From assembly GCA_028868825.1 (NCBI GenBank), contig JAGWTU010000007.1, forward strand, positions 1 to 64,000: a stretch of 64,000 nucleotides of DNA, in the 5' to 3' direction. A program made the translations under genes and the position numbers. The notes below the pieces were generated by a model that worked only from the letters and a program-made list of their open reading frames with translations, was not told the origin of the DNA and did no database searches. Below, in pieces: positions 25,185 to 34,778 of this stretch. This stretch comes from Burkholderiales bacterium. GTDB lineage: Bacteria; Pseudomonadota; Gammaproteobacteria; Burkholderiales; Burkholderiaceae_C. The first letter of the stretch is position 1. Every line of letters starts with the position of its first letter.

Positions 25185-26326
25185 TGCCGACGATGAACGC
25201 GACCCCTATCTCGCTGCGCCTGGCCGTCTGGCTGCTCGCGCTGGCCTGCGCCGTCGCCTTCCTCGCGCCGCTGCCGGCCGGCGCGGCGGTGCGGCTCAAG
25301 GAGATCGCCGCCGTCGAAGGCGTGCGCAGCAACCAGCTGGTCGGCTACGGTCTCGTCGTCGGCCTCGATGGCAGCGGCGACCAGGCGACGCAGACGCCGT
25401 ACACGACGCAGTCGCTGACCTCGATGCTGCAGCAGATGGGCATCACGCTGCCGGCGGGCACCTCGGTGCAGCCGCGCAACGTCGCCGCCGTGATGGTCAC
25501 CGCCGACCTGCCGCCGTTCGCACAGCCGGGGCAGAGGATCGACGTCGACGTCGCCTCGGTCGGCAACGCCAAGAGCCTGCGCGGCGGCCTGCTCATCGTG
25601 ACGCCGCTGCGCGGTGCCGACGGCCAGGTCTACGCCATCGCCCAGGGCAATCTGCTGATCGGCGGCGCCGGCGCCTCGGCCGGCGGCTCGAAGGTCCAGG
25701 TCAACCATCTCTCGGCCGGACGGATACCCAACGGCGCCAGCGTCGAACGCGCGGTGCCGACGCCGCTGGACCAGGGCGATTCGCTGCACCTGGGGCTGAA
25801 CGCCAGCGATTACGCGACCGCGCGCGCCGTTGCCGAGGCCATCAACGCCGCCAAGGGCGCGGGCACGGCGCAGCCGCTCGACGGCCGCACCGTCGCCGTC
25901 AAGGCGCCTTCGGCGCCGGGCGCGCGCGTCGGCTTCCTCGCCGACATCGAGAACCTGCCGATCGAGCTGCAGAAGCCCGCGGCGCGCATCGTCATCAACA
26001 CCCGCACCGGCTCGGTCGTGATGAACGACGCCGTCACGCTCAGCCCCTGCGCGGTCGCTCACGGCAACCTCAGCGTGACGATCACCAACACCCCCGTCAT
26101 CAGCCAGCCCGGCCCGGCCAGCCAGGGCCAGACGGTGCAGGCGAACAAGACCGACATCACGCTGAACCAGCAGGGCGGGGCGCTGATGAACGTGCCCGCC
26201 GGCGCGCAGCTGGCCGATGTCGTGAAGGCGCTCAACGCGCTCGGCGCGTCGCCGATGGATCTGCAGGCGATCCTGCAGGCGATGCAATCCGCCGGCGCCT
26301 TGCACGCCGAGATAGAGGTGATTTGA
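25184..26326 (+). CDS. flgI: FlgI P-ring protein
   Basis: Periplasmic P-ring subunit around the rod. A Sec signal peptide (hydrophobic to about residue 33, ending PAGA) is followed by VRLKEIAAVEGVRSNQLVGY, with GLVVGLDGSGDQ next, the family hallmark. The C-terminus ends MDLQAILQAMQSAGALHAEIEVI (in part). Length is 380 residues. An alternative ATG lies three codons in. FlgA, encoded divergently, assists its assembly. Confidence 0.97.
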   Translation: MPTMNATPISLRLAVWLLALACAVAFLAPLPAGAAVRLKEIAAVEGVRSNQLVGYGLVVGLDGSGDQATQTPYTTQSLTSMLQQMGITLPAGTSVQPRNVAAVMVTADLPPFAQPGQRIDVDVASVGNAKSLRGGLLIVTPLRGADGQVYAIAQGNLLIGGAGASAGGSKVQVNHLSAGRIPNGASVERAVPTPLDQGDSLHLGLNASDYATARAVAEAINAAKGAGTAQPLDGRTVAVKAPSAPGARVGFLADIENLPIELQKPAARIVINTRTGSVVMNDAVTLSPCAVAHGNLSVTITNTPVISQPGPASQGQTVQANKTDITLNQQGGALMNVPAGAQLADVVKALNALGASPMDLQAILQAMQSAGALHAEIEVI

Positions 26327-26330
26327 CAAC

Positions 26331-27197
26331 ATGGCCTCGACGACCCCCGTCAGCGGCCTGGCGATCGACGCCACCGCCTTGTCGCGGCTCAAGTACCAGG
26401 CCGGCACCGACCCGAAGTCGGCGGTGCGCGAGGCGGCCAAGCAGCTCGAGTCGGTGTTCATGACGCAGCTGATGAAGAGCATGCGCGCGACGACGATGTC
26501 GGCCGACGATCCGCTGGCCAACACCGGCTCGCAGATGGGCACCGAGATGCTCGACGCGCAGTTCGCGACCGCGCTCAGCGGCCGTCCGGGCGGGCTGTCG
26601 GAGGCCATCATGCGCCAGCTCGACCGCCAGATGGGACTGCCCGGGCCGATACCGGCCACCGGCAGCGCCAACAACACGCCGGCGCCGCTCACGGCGCGGC
26701 CGCAGGCCACACGCATCCCGCAGGCCGGCGCTGCCGGTTTCGTGCAGCAGCACACCTCGGCCGCCCAGGCCGCCGAGGCGGCGACCGGCATCCCGGCCTC
26801 GTTCCTCGTCGCCCAGGCGGCGCAGGAGACCGGCTGGGGGCGCAAGGAGATCCGGCATGCCGACGGCACGCCGTCGTACAACCTGTTCGGCATCAAGGCC
26901 GGCGCGAACTGGAAGGGGCCGACGGCCGAGATCACGACGACCGAATATGTCGCCGGCAGGCCACACAAGGTGGTTGCGAAGTTCCGCGCCTACGCCAGCT
27001 ACGCCGACTCGTTCGCCGACTACGCCAAGCTGATGACCACGAGCCCGCGCTACCACAACGTCGTCGCCAGCGCCCACACCGCCAGCGGCTTCGCCCAGGG
27101 GCTGCAGAAGGCCGGTTATGCGACCGATCCCGCCTACGCGGCGAAGCTGACCCGGGTCATCAACACGACGCTGCGCCTGCAGCGTTCGCTGGCCTGA
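26331..27197 (+). CDS. flgJ: FlgJ rod cap and peptidoglycan hydrolase
   Basis: Bifunctional protein that caps the rod and opens the cell wall. The N-terminal rod-binding domain (about 30-100) includes KQLESVFMTQLMKSMR. The C-terminal glucosaminidase domain (about 140-288) contains FLVAQAAQETGWGRKE with the likely catalytic Glu166, YNLFGIKAG, and KFRAYASYADSFADY. Length is 288 residues. The dual-domain form is typical of beta- and gammaproteobacteria. Confidence 0.96.
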   Translation: MASTTPVSGLAIDATALSRLKYQAGTDPKSAVREAAKQLESVFMTQLMKSMRATTMSADDPLANTGSQMGTEMLDAQFATALSGRPGGLSEAIMRQLDRQMGLPGPIPATGSANNTPAPLTARPQATRIPQAGAAGFVQQHTSAAQAAEAATGIPASFLVAQAAQETGWGRKEIRHADGTPSYNLFGIKAGANWKGPTAEITTTEYVAGRPHKVVAKFRAYASYADSFADYAKLMTTSPRYHNVVASAHTASGFAQGLQKAGYATDPAYAAKLTRVINTTLRLQRSLA

Positions 27198-27210
27198 ACG
27201 GAGACCCGCC

Positions 27211-29223
27211 ATGGGATACAACTCGCTGATGTCGATCGGGGTCGGCGCGCTGGCCGCCAACATGGCCGCGATCCAGACGACCAGCAACAACATCTCCAAC
27301 GCCAACGTCGCCGGCTATTCGCGCCAGACCGTCAACCTCGCGACCGCGCCCGGGGTCTTCACCGGCGCCGGTTTCATGGGCGAGGGCGTCGACATCACGA
27401 GCATCTCGCGCGTCTACAGCAGCTTCCTGACGAACGCCGCGGCCACCGCGGGCTCGGTGGCGTCGGCCGACAGCACGCGGCTGGCCCAGCTGAAGACGCT
27501 CGAGCAGCAGTTCCAGCTCACGACCAACGGCATCGGCGCGTCGACGAACCAGCTCTTCAGCGCGCTCTCGGGTCTCGTCAACAACCCGAGCGACGCGCCG
27601 ACGCGCCAGGTCGTCGTCGGCGCGGCGCAGAACCTGGCGGCGACCTTCAACACCATCGGCGGCGCGCTCGACCAGATGCAGACGAGCATCAACTCGCAGC
27701 TGACGACGACGGTCGCCCAGGTCAACACGCTGGCGCAGCAGGTCGCGGCGCTGAACACCCAGATCGCCAAGGCGAAGGCGATCGGCCAGCCGCCGAACCA
27801 GCTGCTCGACCAGCGCGACCAGCTCATCAGCCAGATCTCGTCCGACATCCAGGTCTCGCGCGTCGACAACGCCGACGGCACGGCGTCGCTGTTCATCGCC
27901 GGCGGCCAGACGCTGGTGCTGGGCAGCAACGCGACGACGATCTCGGCCATCAACGACCCCAACGACCCGAGCCGCCAGGCGCTCGCCGTCGGCACCGGCA
28001 GCCAGGCGCGCACGCTGGACGCGAAGTCGCTGGGCGGCGGCACGATCGCCGGGCTGCTGAACTTCCAGAACACCGACCTCGTGGCCGGCCGCAACCTCAT
28101 CGGCCAGATGGCCACCGGCATCGCCGGCGCGATGAACATCGCGCAGCAGCAGGGCCTGACGCTGGCCGGCGTGGCCGGCGGCGCGATGTTCAGCATCGGC
28201 ACGCCCCGCGTCGTGCCGAATGCCAACAACGCCGCCGGCGCGCCGCCGGGCAGTGCCGCGGCGACGATCACCGATGCCGCGGCCGTGCCGGCCAGCGACT
28301 ACACGCTCAAGCAGGACGGCGGCGGCAACTGGACGCTGACCTCGCAGCCCGCGGGCGCGGTGACGCCGGTCAGCGTCGACGGCGCCGGCAACGTCACCGT
28401 CACCGCCACCGGCGCGGCGGCGATCCCCGGCATGAGCCTGGTCGTCAGCAACGCGCAGCCCGGCGACAGCTACCTGATCCAGCCGCTGGCCACGGCCGCC
28501 GACACGATCACGGCCCAGATCACGAACCCCGGCGACATCGCCGCCGCGGCGCCGCTCGTGGCCAGCACCGTGTCGACGAACACCGGCACGGCGAGCGTCA
28601 CCGGCCTGACGATGACGACGACGCCGGCGGCCTTCCCCGGCGGCGGCGCGGCGCCGACCTTCCCGTCGACGACCGAGACGCTGACCTTCAACACCGTCAG
28701 TCCGCCGATCACGCAGACCGTGAACGGCGTCACCACGAGCTACAACTACACCGTCACCTCGTCGATCAGCGGCACGGCCACGCCGTGGAACCCGGGGCTC
28801 GCGGTGGCCGGCGCGAACGGCTTCAGCCTGACGCTGGCCGGCGTGCCCGCCGACGGCGACCAGATCTCGGTGGCGCCGATCGCCGCCGGCGCCATCGCCA
28901 CCAACAATGGCAACGCGACCGCGCTGCTGGCGCTGCAGAACGCCAGCATGGTCGGCGGCCTGACGGCGACCAACGCCTGGGCCAGCGCGGTCTCGACGAT
29001 CGGCGTCACGGTGCAGGGCGCGACCGCGGCATCGACGATGTCGACCGCCGCGGCGGGCCAGGCGACGTCGGCGCAGACCTCGGTCTCGGGCGTCAACATG
29101 GACGAGGAGGCCGCCAACCTGATCCAGTTCCAGCAGAGCTACCAGGCGGCGGCCAAGATCCTGCAGGTCGCGCAGTCGGTGTTCGACACCCTGCTGCAGA
29201 CCGCCAGCGCCAGCAGCGCCTGA
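27211..29223 (+). CDS. flgK: FlgK hook-filament junction protein 1
   Basis: First junction protein between hook and filament, a FlgN client. N-terminal IQTTSNNISNANVAGYSRQT and C-terminal VNMDEEAANLIQFQQSYQAA are diagnostic. Length of 670 residues is slightly long owing to a Thr/Ala/Gly-rich surface domain (about 350-600). No FliA promoter is seen in the 13-base gap after flgJ, so transcription probably continues from upstream. Confidence 0.97.
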   Translation: MGYNSLMSIGVGALAANMAAIQTTSNNISNANVAGYSRQTVNLATAPGVFTGAGFMGEGVDITSISRVYSSFLTNAAATAGSVASADSTRLAQLKTLEQQFQLTTNGIGASTNQLFSALSGLVNNPSDAPTRQVVVGAAQNLAATFNTIGGALDQMQTSINSQLTTTVAQVNTLAQQVAALNTQIAKAKAIGQPPNQLLDQRDQLISQISSDIQVSRVDNADGTASLFIAGGQTLVLGSNATTISAINDPNDPSRQALAVGTGSQARTLDAKSLGGGTIAGLLNFQNTDLVAGRNLIGQMATGIAGAMNIAQQQGLTLAGVAGGAMFSIGTPRVVPNANNAAGAPPGSAAATITDAAAVPASDYTLKQDGGGNWTLTSQPAGAVTPVSVDGAGNVTVTATGAAAIPGMSLVVSNAQPGDSYLIQPLATAADTITAQITNPGDIAAAAPLVASTVSTNTGTASVTGLTMTTTPAAFPGGGAAPTFPSTTETLTFNTVSPPITQTVNGVTTSYNYTVTSSISGTATPWNPGLAVAGANGFSLTLAGVPADGDQISVAPIAAGAIATNNGNATALLALQNASMVGGLTATNAWASAVSTIGVTVQGATAASTMSTAAAGQATSAQTSVSGVNMDEEAANLIQFQQSYQAAAKILQVAQSVFDTLLQTASASSA

Positions 29224-29234
29224 TCGGAGTTTCC

Positions 29235-30173
29235 ATGCGCATCGCCAGCTTCACCGCCTACCAATCGACGCTCGCCAACCTGCAGGCGCGCCAGCAGGAC
29301 CTGTCGACGATCCAGAACCAGATGACGAGCGGGCTGCGCGTGCAGGTCGCCAGCGACGATCCGGTGGCCGCGGCCCAGGTCGTGCGCGCGGCCGCGGCGC
29401 AGAGCCGCATCACGGCGCAGACGACGGCCGCCAACGCCAGCCAGACCGAGATGCAGCAGACCGACAGCGCGCTCGGCAACGCCGCCAACCTGATCCTGCA
29501 GGCGCGCAACCTGATCGTCAGCGCCGGCAACGGCAGCTACACCGACAGCGACCGCGCCAATATCGCGACCCAGCTCCAGGGCCTGCAGACCGACCTCTTC
29601 TCGATCGCCAACACCAGCAACGGCAACGGCCGCTACCTGTTCGGCGGCCAGGGCAGCGATACGGCGCCGTTCGTGCAGGGCGCCAACGGCGCCGTCAGCT
29701 ACGTCGGCATCGCCGGCCAGCAGACGGCGGCGAGTTCGCAGGCGCTGCCGCTGACCGTCGACGGCAACGTCTGGATGAACGCCGCCGACCCCGGCAACCC
29801 GGGCAGCACGATCTCGGTCTTCCAGTCGCTGCAGAACACGATCACCGCGCTGAACACGCCGGGCCAGTCGGCGGCGCAGATCGCCGCCACCGTCAAGCAA
29901 GGGCTGGCGAGCCTGGACGCGGGAGCCAACCTGCTCTCGTCGGCGCGCGCTGCCGTCGGCTCGGCCGAGAATGCCGTCACCAACGTCACCAACCAGCTCA
30001 GCGCCGGCATGCTCGCATCGCAGACGCAGCAGTCCAACGCCCAGGATCTGGACATGACGGCGGCGATCTCGAACTTCTCGACGCAGCAGACCGGCTACCA
30101 GGCGGCGCTGAAGACCTATTCGATGATCCAGCAGCTCTCGCTGTTCAATTACATTAGTCCGTCGAGTTCCTGA
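29235..30173 (+). CDS. flgL: FlgL hook-filament junction protein 3
   Basis: Second junction protein, 312 residues, with flagellin-like ends: QARQQDLSTIQNQMTSGLRV and ASDDPVAAAQV at the N-terminus and DLDMTAAISNFSTQQTGYQA at the C-terminus. The same frame is open upstream inside flgK, but homology begins at the ATG at 29235 (MRIASFTAYQ). It ends the axial-protein run. The signalling operon begins 37 bases later on the same strand with no visible terminator. Confidence 0.96.
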   Translation: MRIASFTAYQSTLANLQARQQDLSTIQNQMTSGLRVQVASDDPVAAAQVVRAAAAQSRITAQTTAANASQTEMQQTDSALGNAANLILQARNLIVSAGNGSYTDSDRANIATQLQGLQTDLFSIANTSNGNGRYLFGGQGSDTAPFVQGANGAVSYVGIAGQQTAASSQALPLTVDGNVWMNAADPGNPGSTISVFQSLQNTITALNTPGQSAAQIAATVKQGLASLDAGANLLSSARAAVGSAENAVTNVTNQLSAGMLASQTQQSNAQDLDMTAAISNFSTQQTGYQAALKTYSMIQQLSLFNYISPSSS

Positions 30174-30210
30174 CGCATCTGGAGGACGCCGGCTCGACCC
30201 GGCGCTGTGC

Positions 30211-31470
30211 ATGCAAGAACATACCGTGCTGGGCCATCTGGCCCTGGGCTACAGCCCGATGATCGACCGCCAGCGCGAAGTCGTCGCGACACGGTTGACG
30301 ATATTCCCCGACAACCCCGGCAGCGCGCCCGACGGCGCTGAACTGCTGCGTGCGATCGAGGCCGTCTGGCCCGCCGAGGCCGACGGCAAGCCGCTCAAGC
30401 TCGACCCGCGGCCGCTCGACCCGGCGCGCGTCAAGCAGCAGGTGGCGCCGCTGGTGTCGCTGAACCTCGCCGGCGAGGGGCTGCTGGCCGCGGTGCTGAA
30501 CGCCGATCCGGGGCCGCAGTTGATGATCGAGGTGCCGGCCTTCATGGCCAGCGATCCGGCGCACCAGGGCGCGCTGCAGCGGCTGCACGCGGCCGGCACG
30601 ACGCTGCTCATCAAGGGCCGCCCGCTGACGCCGCTGACGCCCGAGATCCTGGCCTGGTTCAGCCATTCGATCGTCGAGATGGCCGACGACCGCCGCACCG
30701 GCGCACCGCCGCCGCAGATGACGCGCCAGGTGACGACGGTGCAGGCCGGCGCGCGCTCCAGCGCCGACATGGAGGCCGCCTTCACGCGCGGCGCCGTTGC
30801 CGCGCTCGGCTGGCCGCTGGACGACGCATTGCCCAAGGGCAGCGGCCGCGGCCAGGTACCCAGCGACGTGACGACGGTGCTCGAGCTGATCAACGGCGTC
30901 GAGCGCGAGGAACCGGTGGCCAAGCTCGAAGCCGTGCTGCGGCGCGACCCGACGCTGGCCTTCCGCCTCATGCGCTACTTGAACTCGCCCGCCTTCGGGC
31001 TCTCGGTCGAGATCAATTCCTTCAGCCATGCGCTGATGCTGCTCGGCTATCAGCGCCTCAAGCGCTGGCTGGCGTTGCTGCTGGCCTCGTCGGCCAAGGG
31101 CGCCTACAGCAAGCCACTGGTCTTCGGCGCCGTGCGCCGCGGCTTGCTGATGGAGGAGCTCGGGCGCGAGCAGGACGACCCCGAGGTGCGCGGCGAGATG
31201 TTCATCTGCGGCGTCTTCTCGCTGCTCGACCGCCTGCTGCAGCAGCCTTTCTCCGAGCTGCTGCGCAGCGTCCCGGTGCCCGAGCGGGTGCAGGCCGCGC
31301 TGCGTGGCGACGGCGGGCCCTACGGCCCCTATCTCGAACTCGTGCAGGCGATCGAGCAGGAATCGGTCTACGACATCCGCAGCCAGGCCGAGGCTCTGAT
31401 GCTCGGTGCCGGCAACATCAACCGCGCCCTGCTGGCCGCGCTGCGTTCGGCACGGCAGCTCGACGGTTGA
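30211..31470 (+). CDS. HDOD-domain signalling protein with degenerate EAL-like N-terminus
   Basis: A 419-residue protein of the YuxH-like type. Residues about 1-190 resemble a decayed EAL domain (start pattern GYSPMIDRQREVVATRL) without intact catalytic motifs. Residues about 215-400 form an HDOD domain (VTTVLELINGVEREEP, LAFRLMRYLNSPAFGLSVEI, LLGYQRLKRWLALLLA). Such proteins relay or scaffold cyclic-nucleotide and motility signals; no activity can be assigned. The stop overlaps the TTG start of the kinase gene, so the two are coupled. Location right after flgL suggests a motility role. Confidence 0.85.
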   Translation: MQEHTVLGHLALGYSPMIDRQREVVATRLTIFPDNPGSAPDGAELLRAIEAVWPAEADGKPLKLDPRPLDPARVKQQVAPLVSLNLAGEGLLAAVLNADPGPQLMIEVPAFMASDPAHQGALQRLHAAGTTLLIKGRPLTPLTPEILAWFSHSIVEMADDRRTGAPPPQMTRQVTTVQAGARSSADMEAAFTRGAVAALGWPLDDALPKGSGRGQVPSDVTTVLELINGVEREEPVAKLEAVLRRDPTLAFRLMRYLNSPAFGLSVEINSFSHALMLLGYQRLKRWLALLLASSAKGAYSKPLVFGAVRRGLLMEELGREQDDPEVRGEMFICGVFSLLDRLLQQPFSELLRSVPVPERVQAALRGDGGPYGPYLELVQAIEQESVYDIRSQAEALMLGAGNINRALLAALRSARQLDG

Positions 31471-34400
31471 GCGCGCCGTCCGCGCCCGACACCGGGACGC
31501 GGCTGCGCGGCCTGCTGGCGCTGCCGATACCGGTCACCGTCCAGGGCATCGACTTCCGACTCGTCGACGCCAACGCGGCCTATGCCGCGCTCGTCGGCCG
31601 CACGCGCGCGGCGCTCGTCGGGCGCGATCCGGCCGACCTGCTGCCGCCCGAGGAACGCGAGGCCTCGCGCGCGCAGCGCCGCGAACTCGCCGCCGCGGCG
31701 GCGCGCGGCGAGGCGCCGACGGCGCAGCCGCGCCGGCTCGTCGACGCGGCCGGCGCCGAGCGCTGGTTCTCGACCGTGACGATGGGGCTGGGCGGCACCG
31801 GCGGCGCGCCCTGGCTGACGCTGTGGCACGAGACGACGGCCGAGGTCCATCTGCGCGAACAGGAACGCCGCGCCCAGGACGAGCTGGCGCAATGGTTCGA
31901 GCTCAGCGGCACCGGCATGCTCGTCTACGACCGCCAGGGCATGATCGTGCGCTGCAACGCGGCCTTCGAGGCGCTCGTCGAGACGGTGCCGGTCGAGCTC
32001 GGCGAGGCCGATCCCGAGCTGCAGACGCTGCTGGGCTGGCAGCAGGGCGCGATGCTGCCGGTGCTGGTGCCGGGCGCGCCGGCGATCGAGATCCAGGCCG
32101 TCGTGCCGACCGCGCACGGCCGCCGCCGCCGCCTGAGCGCGCGGCTGGCCTGTCACGCCGTGCCCGCGGGAGAGGGCACCGAGCGCCGCGTGATGGCCGT
32201 CGTGCAGGACCGCAGCGCCGAGGACGAGCGCGACCTCGCCCAGCTCGAGATGGGCATGCTGATGGACACCGCCAGCGTCGGCGTCGCGACCTACGACCCG
32301 ACGCGCGGCTGGCTCGCGCCCCAGGCGCCGCCGTCGGCGCTTCGTGCGTCCGCGCCGCCGTCGGCGCTTCGTGCGTCCGCGCCGCCCGCCGCGGGCGTGC
32401 TGCAGGGCATCAACCGCGAGCTCGTCGAGCCGGCCTCGCTGCCCGAATACGAGCGTCTGCAGCGCGCGCTGCGCGGCGGCGAGCGCACGGAGGTGCGCTA
32501 CGCCGTGCGCCACCCCGAGCTCGGGCTGCGCTGGCTGCTGACGCGGGTCGAACCCGGCGCGCTCGCCGGCGGGCGCCAGACGACCTCGGTCGTCACGCTC
32601 GACGTCACCGACCAGGAACGCGCGCAGCGCCGCAACGCCCAGCTGCTGCGCGAGCTCACGACCATCCTCGACAGCAGCACCGCCGGCATCGCCTATCTGC
32701 GCGGCTCGGTGCTGGTGCGGTGCAACCAGCGCTTCGAGCGCATGCTCGGCTACGCGGCGGGCGCCGCCGAAGGCGCGACGCTGGCCGAGATCTTCGGCCG
32801 CGGCATCGGCGGCGCGCCGGGCTCGGAGCTCGGCGCCGCCGATGCCGTCGCCGCGCTCGCCCAGGGCCAGGACTTCGAGGCCGAGCTGCCGCTGGCGCGC
32901 GACGGCGGCGCGCCGCAATGGTTCTCGGTCTCGGTGCGGCGCGCGCAGCCCGAGGGCGCGCACGACGAGGCCGTGGCGGTGCTCACCGACATCACGCGGC
33001 TGAAGAACCAGCAGGCCGAGCTCGAGCGCGCGCTGCGCGACCGCGAGCTGATGTTCGACCTCTCCGACGTCGGCATCGTCTACCAGCGCGGCTCGCGCAT
33101 CGAGCGCGCGAACCAGGCGATGGCCACGCTGACCGGCTGGGCCGGACCCGAGCTCAGCCGCATCGACGCCGCCGAACTCTACGAGTCGGCGCGCGCCTGC
33201 GTCGAATTCGAGGCCGCCATCGCCCAGGGCCTGCGCGACCACCACCGCTACGCCGGCGAGCGGCTGCTGCGGCGGCGCGACGGCAGCCTGATCTGGGTCC
33301 AGGTGGCGGTGCGCGCCGTCGATGCCGACGATCGCGACGCCGGCCTCATCTGCTCCTTCGTCGACGTCGACGAGCGCCACCGCTCGCGCGAGGCGCAGGC
33401 GCAGCAGGTCGAGCAGACGCGGGCGATCCTGAACTCGGTGCTGGTGGGCATCGTCACCGTCTCGCCGCAGGGCATCGAGTGGATGAACCGCTCGGCGCGG
33501 CGCATGTTCGCCGGCGAACTCGCCGATTTCGTCGGCGAGCCGATGAGCATCGTCGCCACCCCCGAGCCCGACCACCCGCTGCGCCGCACCGACCTGCTCG
33601 AACGCCTGCAGGAAGGCCAGGCCGAGAATTTCGAATGCCGGCTGCGCGGTCGCGACGGGCGCGAGTTCTGGGTCGTCGGCAATGCCGTCGTCACCGGCCA
33701 TGCGCTGGGCCGCGAGCTGACCTTCGCGCTGCTCGACATCGACCGCCGGCGCCGCGCCGAGATCCGCATCGCCCAGGCCCAGGCCTCGTTGCAGCGCGTC
33801 ATCGAGACGGCGCCGCTGGCGATCGCGCTGTTCGATGCCGCGACGCTGCAGGTGCAGCAGATCAACCAGACGGCGGCGCTGTTCCTCGGCCGCCCGGTGG
33901 CCGACGTCGTCGGCCGCGGCCTCGAAGAAGTCGCCGCGCCGGCGCAGGCGGCGGCGCTGCGCGGCTGGCTGGCCGAGGCGGCGCGCTCGCACGACGCGGT
34001 GAGCCACGAATGGCACGACGCAGGCGACGCCGCGGCGCGCGTGTGGGACTGCCGCATCGCCTCGCTCGACGACGACGACCAGGCGCTGCTGCTGCTCGTC
34101 GCCAGCGACGTCACCGAGCAGCGCGCGGCCGAGGCGGCGCGGCTGCAGGCGGCCATCGCGCAGCGCGAGGTGCTCGTGCGCGAGGTCCACCACCGCATCA
34201 AGAACAACCTCCAGGGCGTGGCCGGGCTGCTGCAGCAGAACGCCGCGCGCCACCCCGAACTGGCCCAGGTGCTGGGCGAGGCGGTCGGCCAGGTGCAGGC
34301 CATCGCCCAGGTCTACGGCCTGCAGGTCGGCGCCAGCGGGCCGCTGGGTGTGGCCAGCCTGTTGCGCGCCATCGCGGCCTCGGTGCAGCGCACCTTCGGC

Positions 34401-34778
34401 CGCGCCATCGCCGTCGACGGCGAGGTGCCGCACCTGCTGCCCGAGGCCGAGGCGATTCCGGTCGCGCTGACGCTCAACGAACTGCTGACGAACGCGATCA
34501 AGCACAGCGCCGGCGGCGACGTCGCCTGCAGCCTGGCGGTGCGCGGCGACGGCGTCGCGATCCGCATCGCCAACCTCGGCGCGCTGCCGCCGGGCTTCGA
34601 CCTCGCGCGGCTGCGCGGCGGCGTCTCGGGCCTCGGCCTCGTGCGCGCGCTGCTGCCGCGGCGCAGCGCGTCGCTGACTCTGAGCCAGGACGGCGAGCAT
34701 GTCGTCGCCGAGGTCGAAGTGCATCCGCCCGGGGTGCGCTTGCCGGCGGCGGACCTTGCGACACAATCCGGGCCATGA
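31467..34778 (+). CDS. Multi-PAS HisKA_2 sensor histidine kinase
   Basis: A 1103-residue soluble kinase with no membrane helix. About seven PAS-like modules run from residue 15 to 890, then a HisKA_2 domain with REVHHRIKNNLQ (phospho-His 908 or 909) and a HATPase_c domain (LTLNELLTNAIKH as N-box, GGVSGLGLVRALL as G-box). The start is TTG at 31467, overlapping the HDOD gene stop. Residues 287-304 are two copies of PPSALRASA encoded by a perfect 27-bp tandem repeat inside the third PAS module. HisKA_2 kinases commonly pair with ANTAR regulators, as here. Confidence 0.9.
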   Translation: MSAPSAPDTGTRLRGLLALPIPVTVQGIDFRLVDANAAYAALVGRTRAALVGRDPADLLPPEEREASRAQRRELAAAAARGEAPTAQPRRLVDAAGAERWFSTVTMGLGGTGGAPWLTLWHETTAEVHLREQERRAQDELAQWFELSGTGMLVYDRQGMIVRCNAAFEALVETVPVELGEADPELQTLLGWQQGAMLPVLVPGAPAIEIQAVVPTAHGRRRRLSARLACHAVPAGEGTERRVMAVVQDRSAEDERDLAQLEMGMLMDTASVGVATYDPTRGWLAPQAPPSALRASAPPSALRASAPPAAGVLQGINRELVEPASLPEYERLQRALRGGERTEVRYAVRHPELGLRWLLTRVEPGALAGGRQTTSVVTLDVTDQERAQRRNAQLLRELTTILDSSTAGIAYLRGSVLVRCNQRFERMLGYAAGAAEGATLAEIFGRGIGGAPGSELGAADAVAALAQGQDFEAELPLARDGGAPQWFSVSVRRAQPEGAHDEAVAVLTDITRLKNQQAELERALRDRELMFDLSDVGIVYQRGSRIERANQAMATLTGWAGPELSRIDAAELYESARACVEFEAAIAQGLRDHHRYAGERLLRRRDGSLIWVQVAVRAVDADDRDAGLICSFVDVDERHRSREAQAQQVEQTRAILNSVLVGIVTVSPQGIEWMNRSARRMFAGELADFVGEPMSIVATPEPDHPLRRTDLLERLQEGQAENFECRLRGRDGREFWVVGNAVVTGHALGRELTFALLDIDRRRRAEIRIAQAQASLQRVIETAPLAIALFDAATLQVQQINQTAALFLGRPVADVVGRGLEEVAAPAQAAALRGWLAEAARSHDAVSHEWHDAGDAAARVWDCRIASLDDDDQALLLLVASDVTEQRAAEAARLQAAIAQREVLVREVHHRIKNNLQGVAGLLQQNAARHPELAQVLGEAVGQVQAIAQVYGLQVGASGPLGVASLLRAIAASVQRTFGRAIAVDGEVPHLLPEAEAIPVALTLNELLTNAIKHSAGGDVACSLAVRGDGVAIRIANLGALPPGFDLARLRGGVSGLGLVRALLPRRSASLTLSQDGEHVVAEVEVHPPGVRLPAADLATQSGP
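32325..32378 (+). repeat. 27-bp in-frame tandem repeat in the kinase gene
   Basis: Two exact copies (32325-32351 and 32352-32378) of a 27-base GC-rich unit, each adding nine residues, followed by a partial third copy. They interrupt a PAS module between strand-forming segments. The unit resembles the 33-bp repeat at 38555-38620. Confidence 0.9.

Noticed and set aside
31368-34766. Very long minus-strand ORF (1132 codons) opposite the PAS kinase, and a 1323-codon plus-frame ORF over the same stretch
   Set aside because: Composition is low-complexity Arg/Ala/Gly with no recognisable domain; they arise from high GC and codon bias on the opposite strand or other frame of a clear kinase gene.
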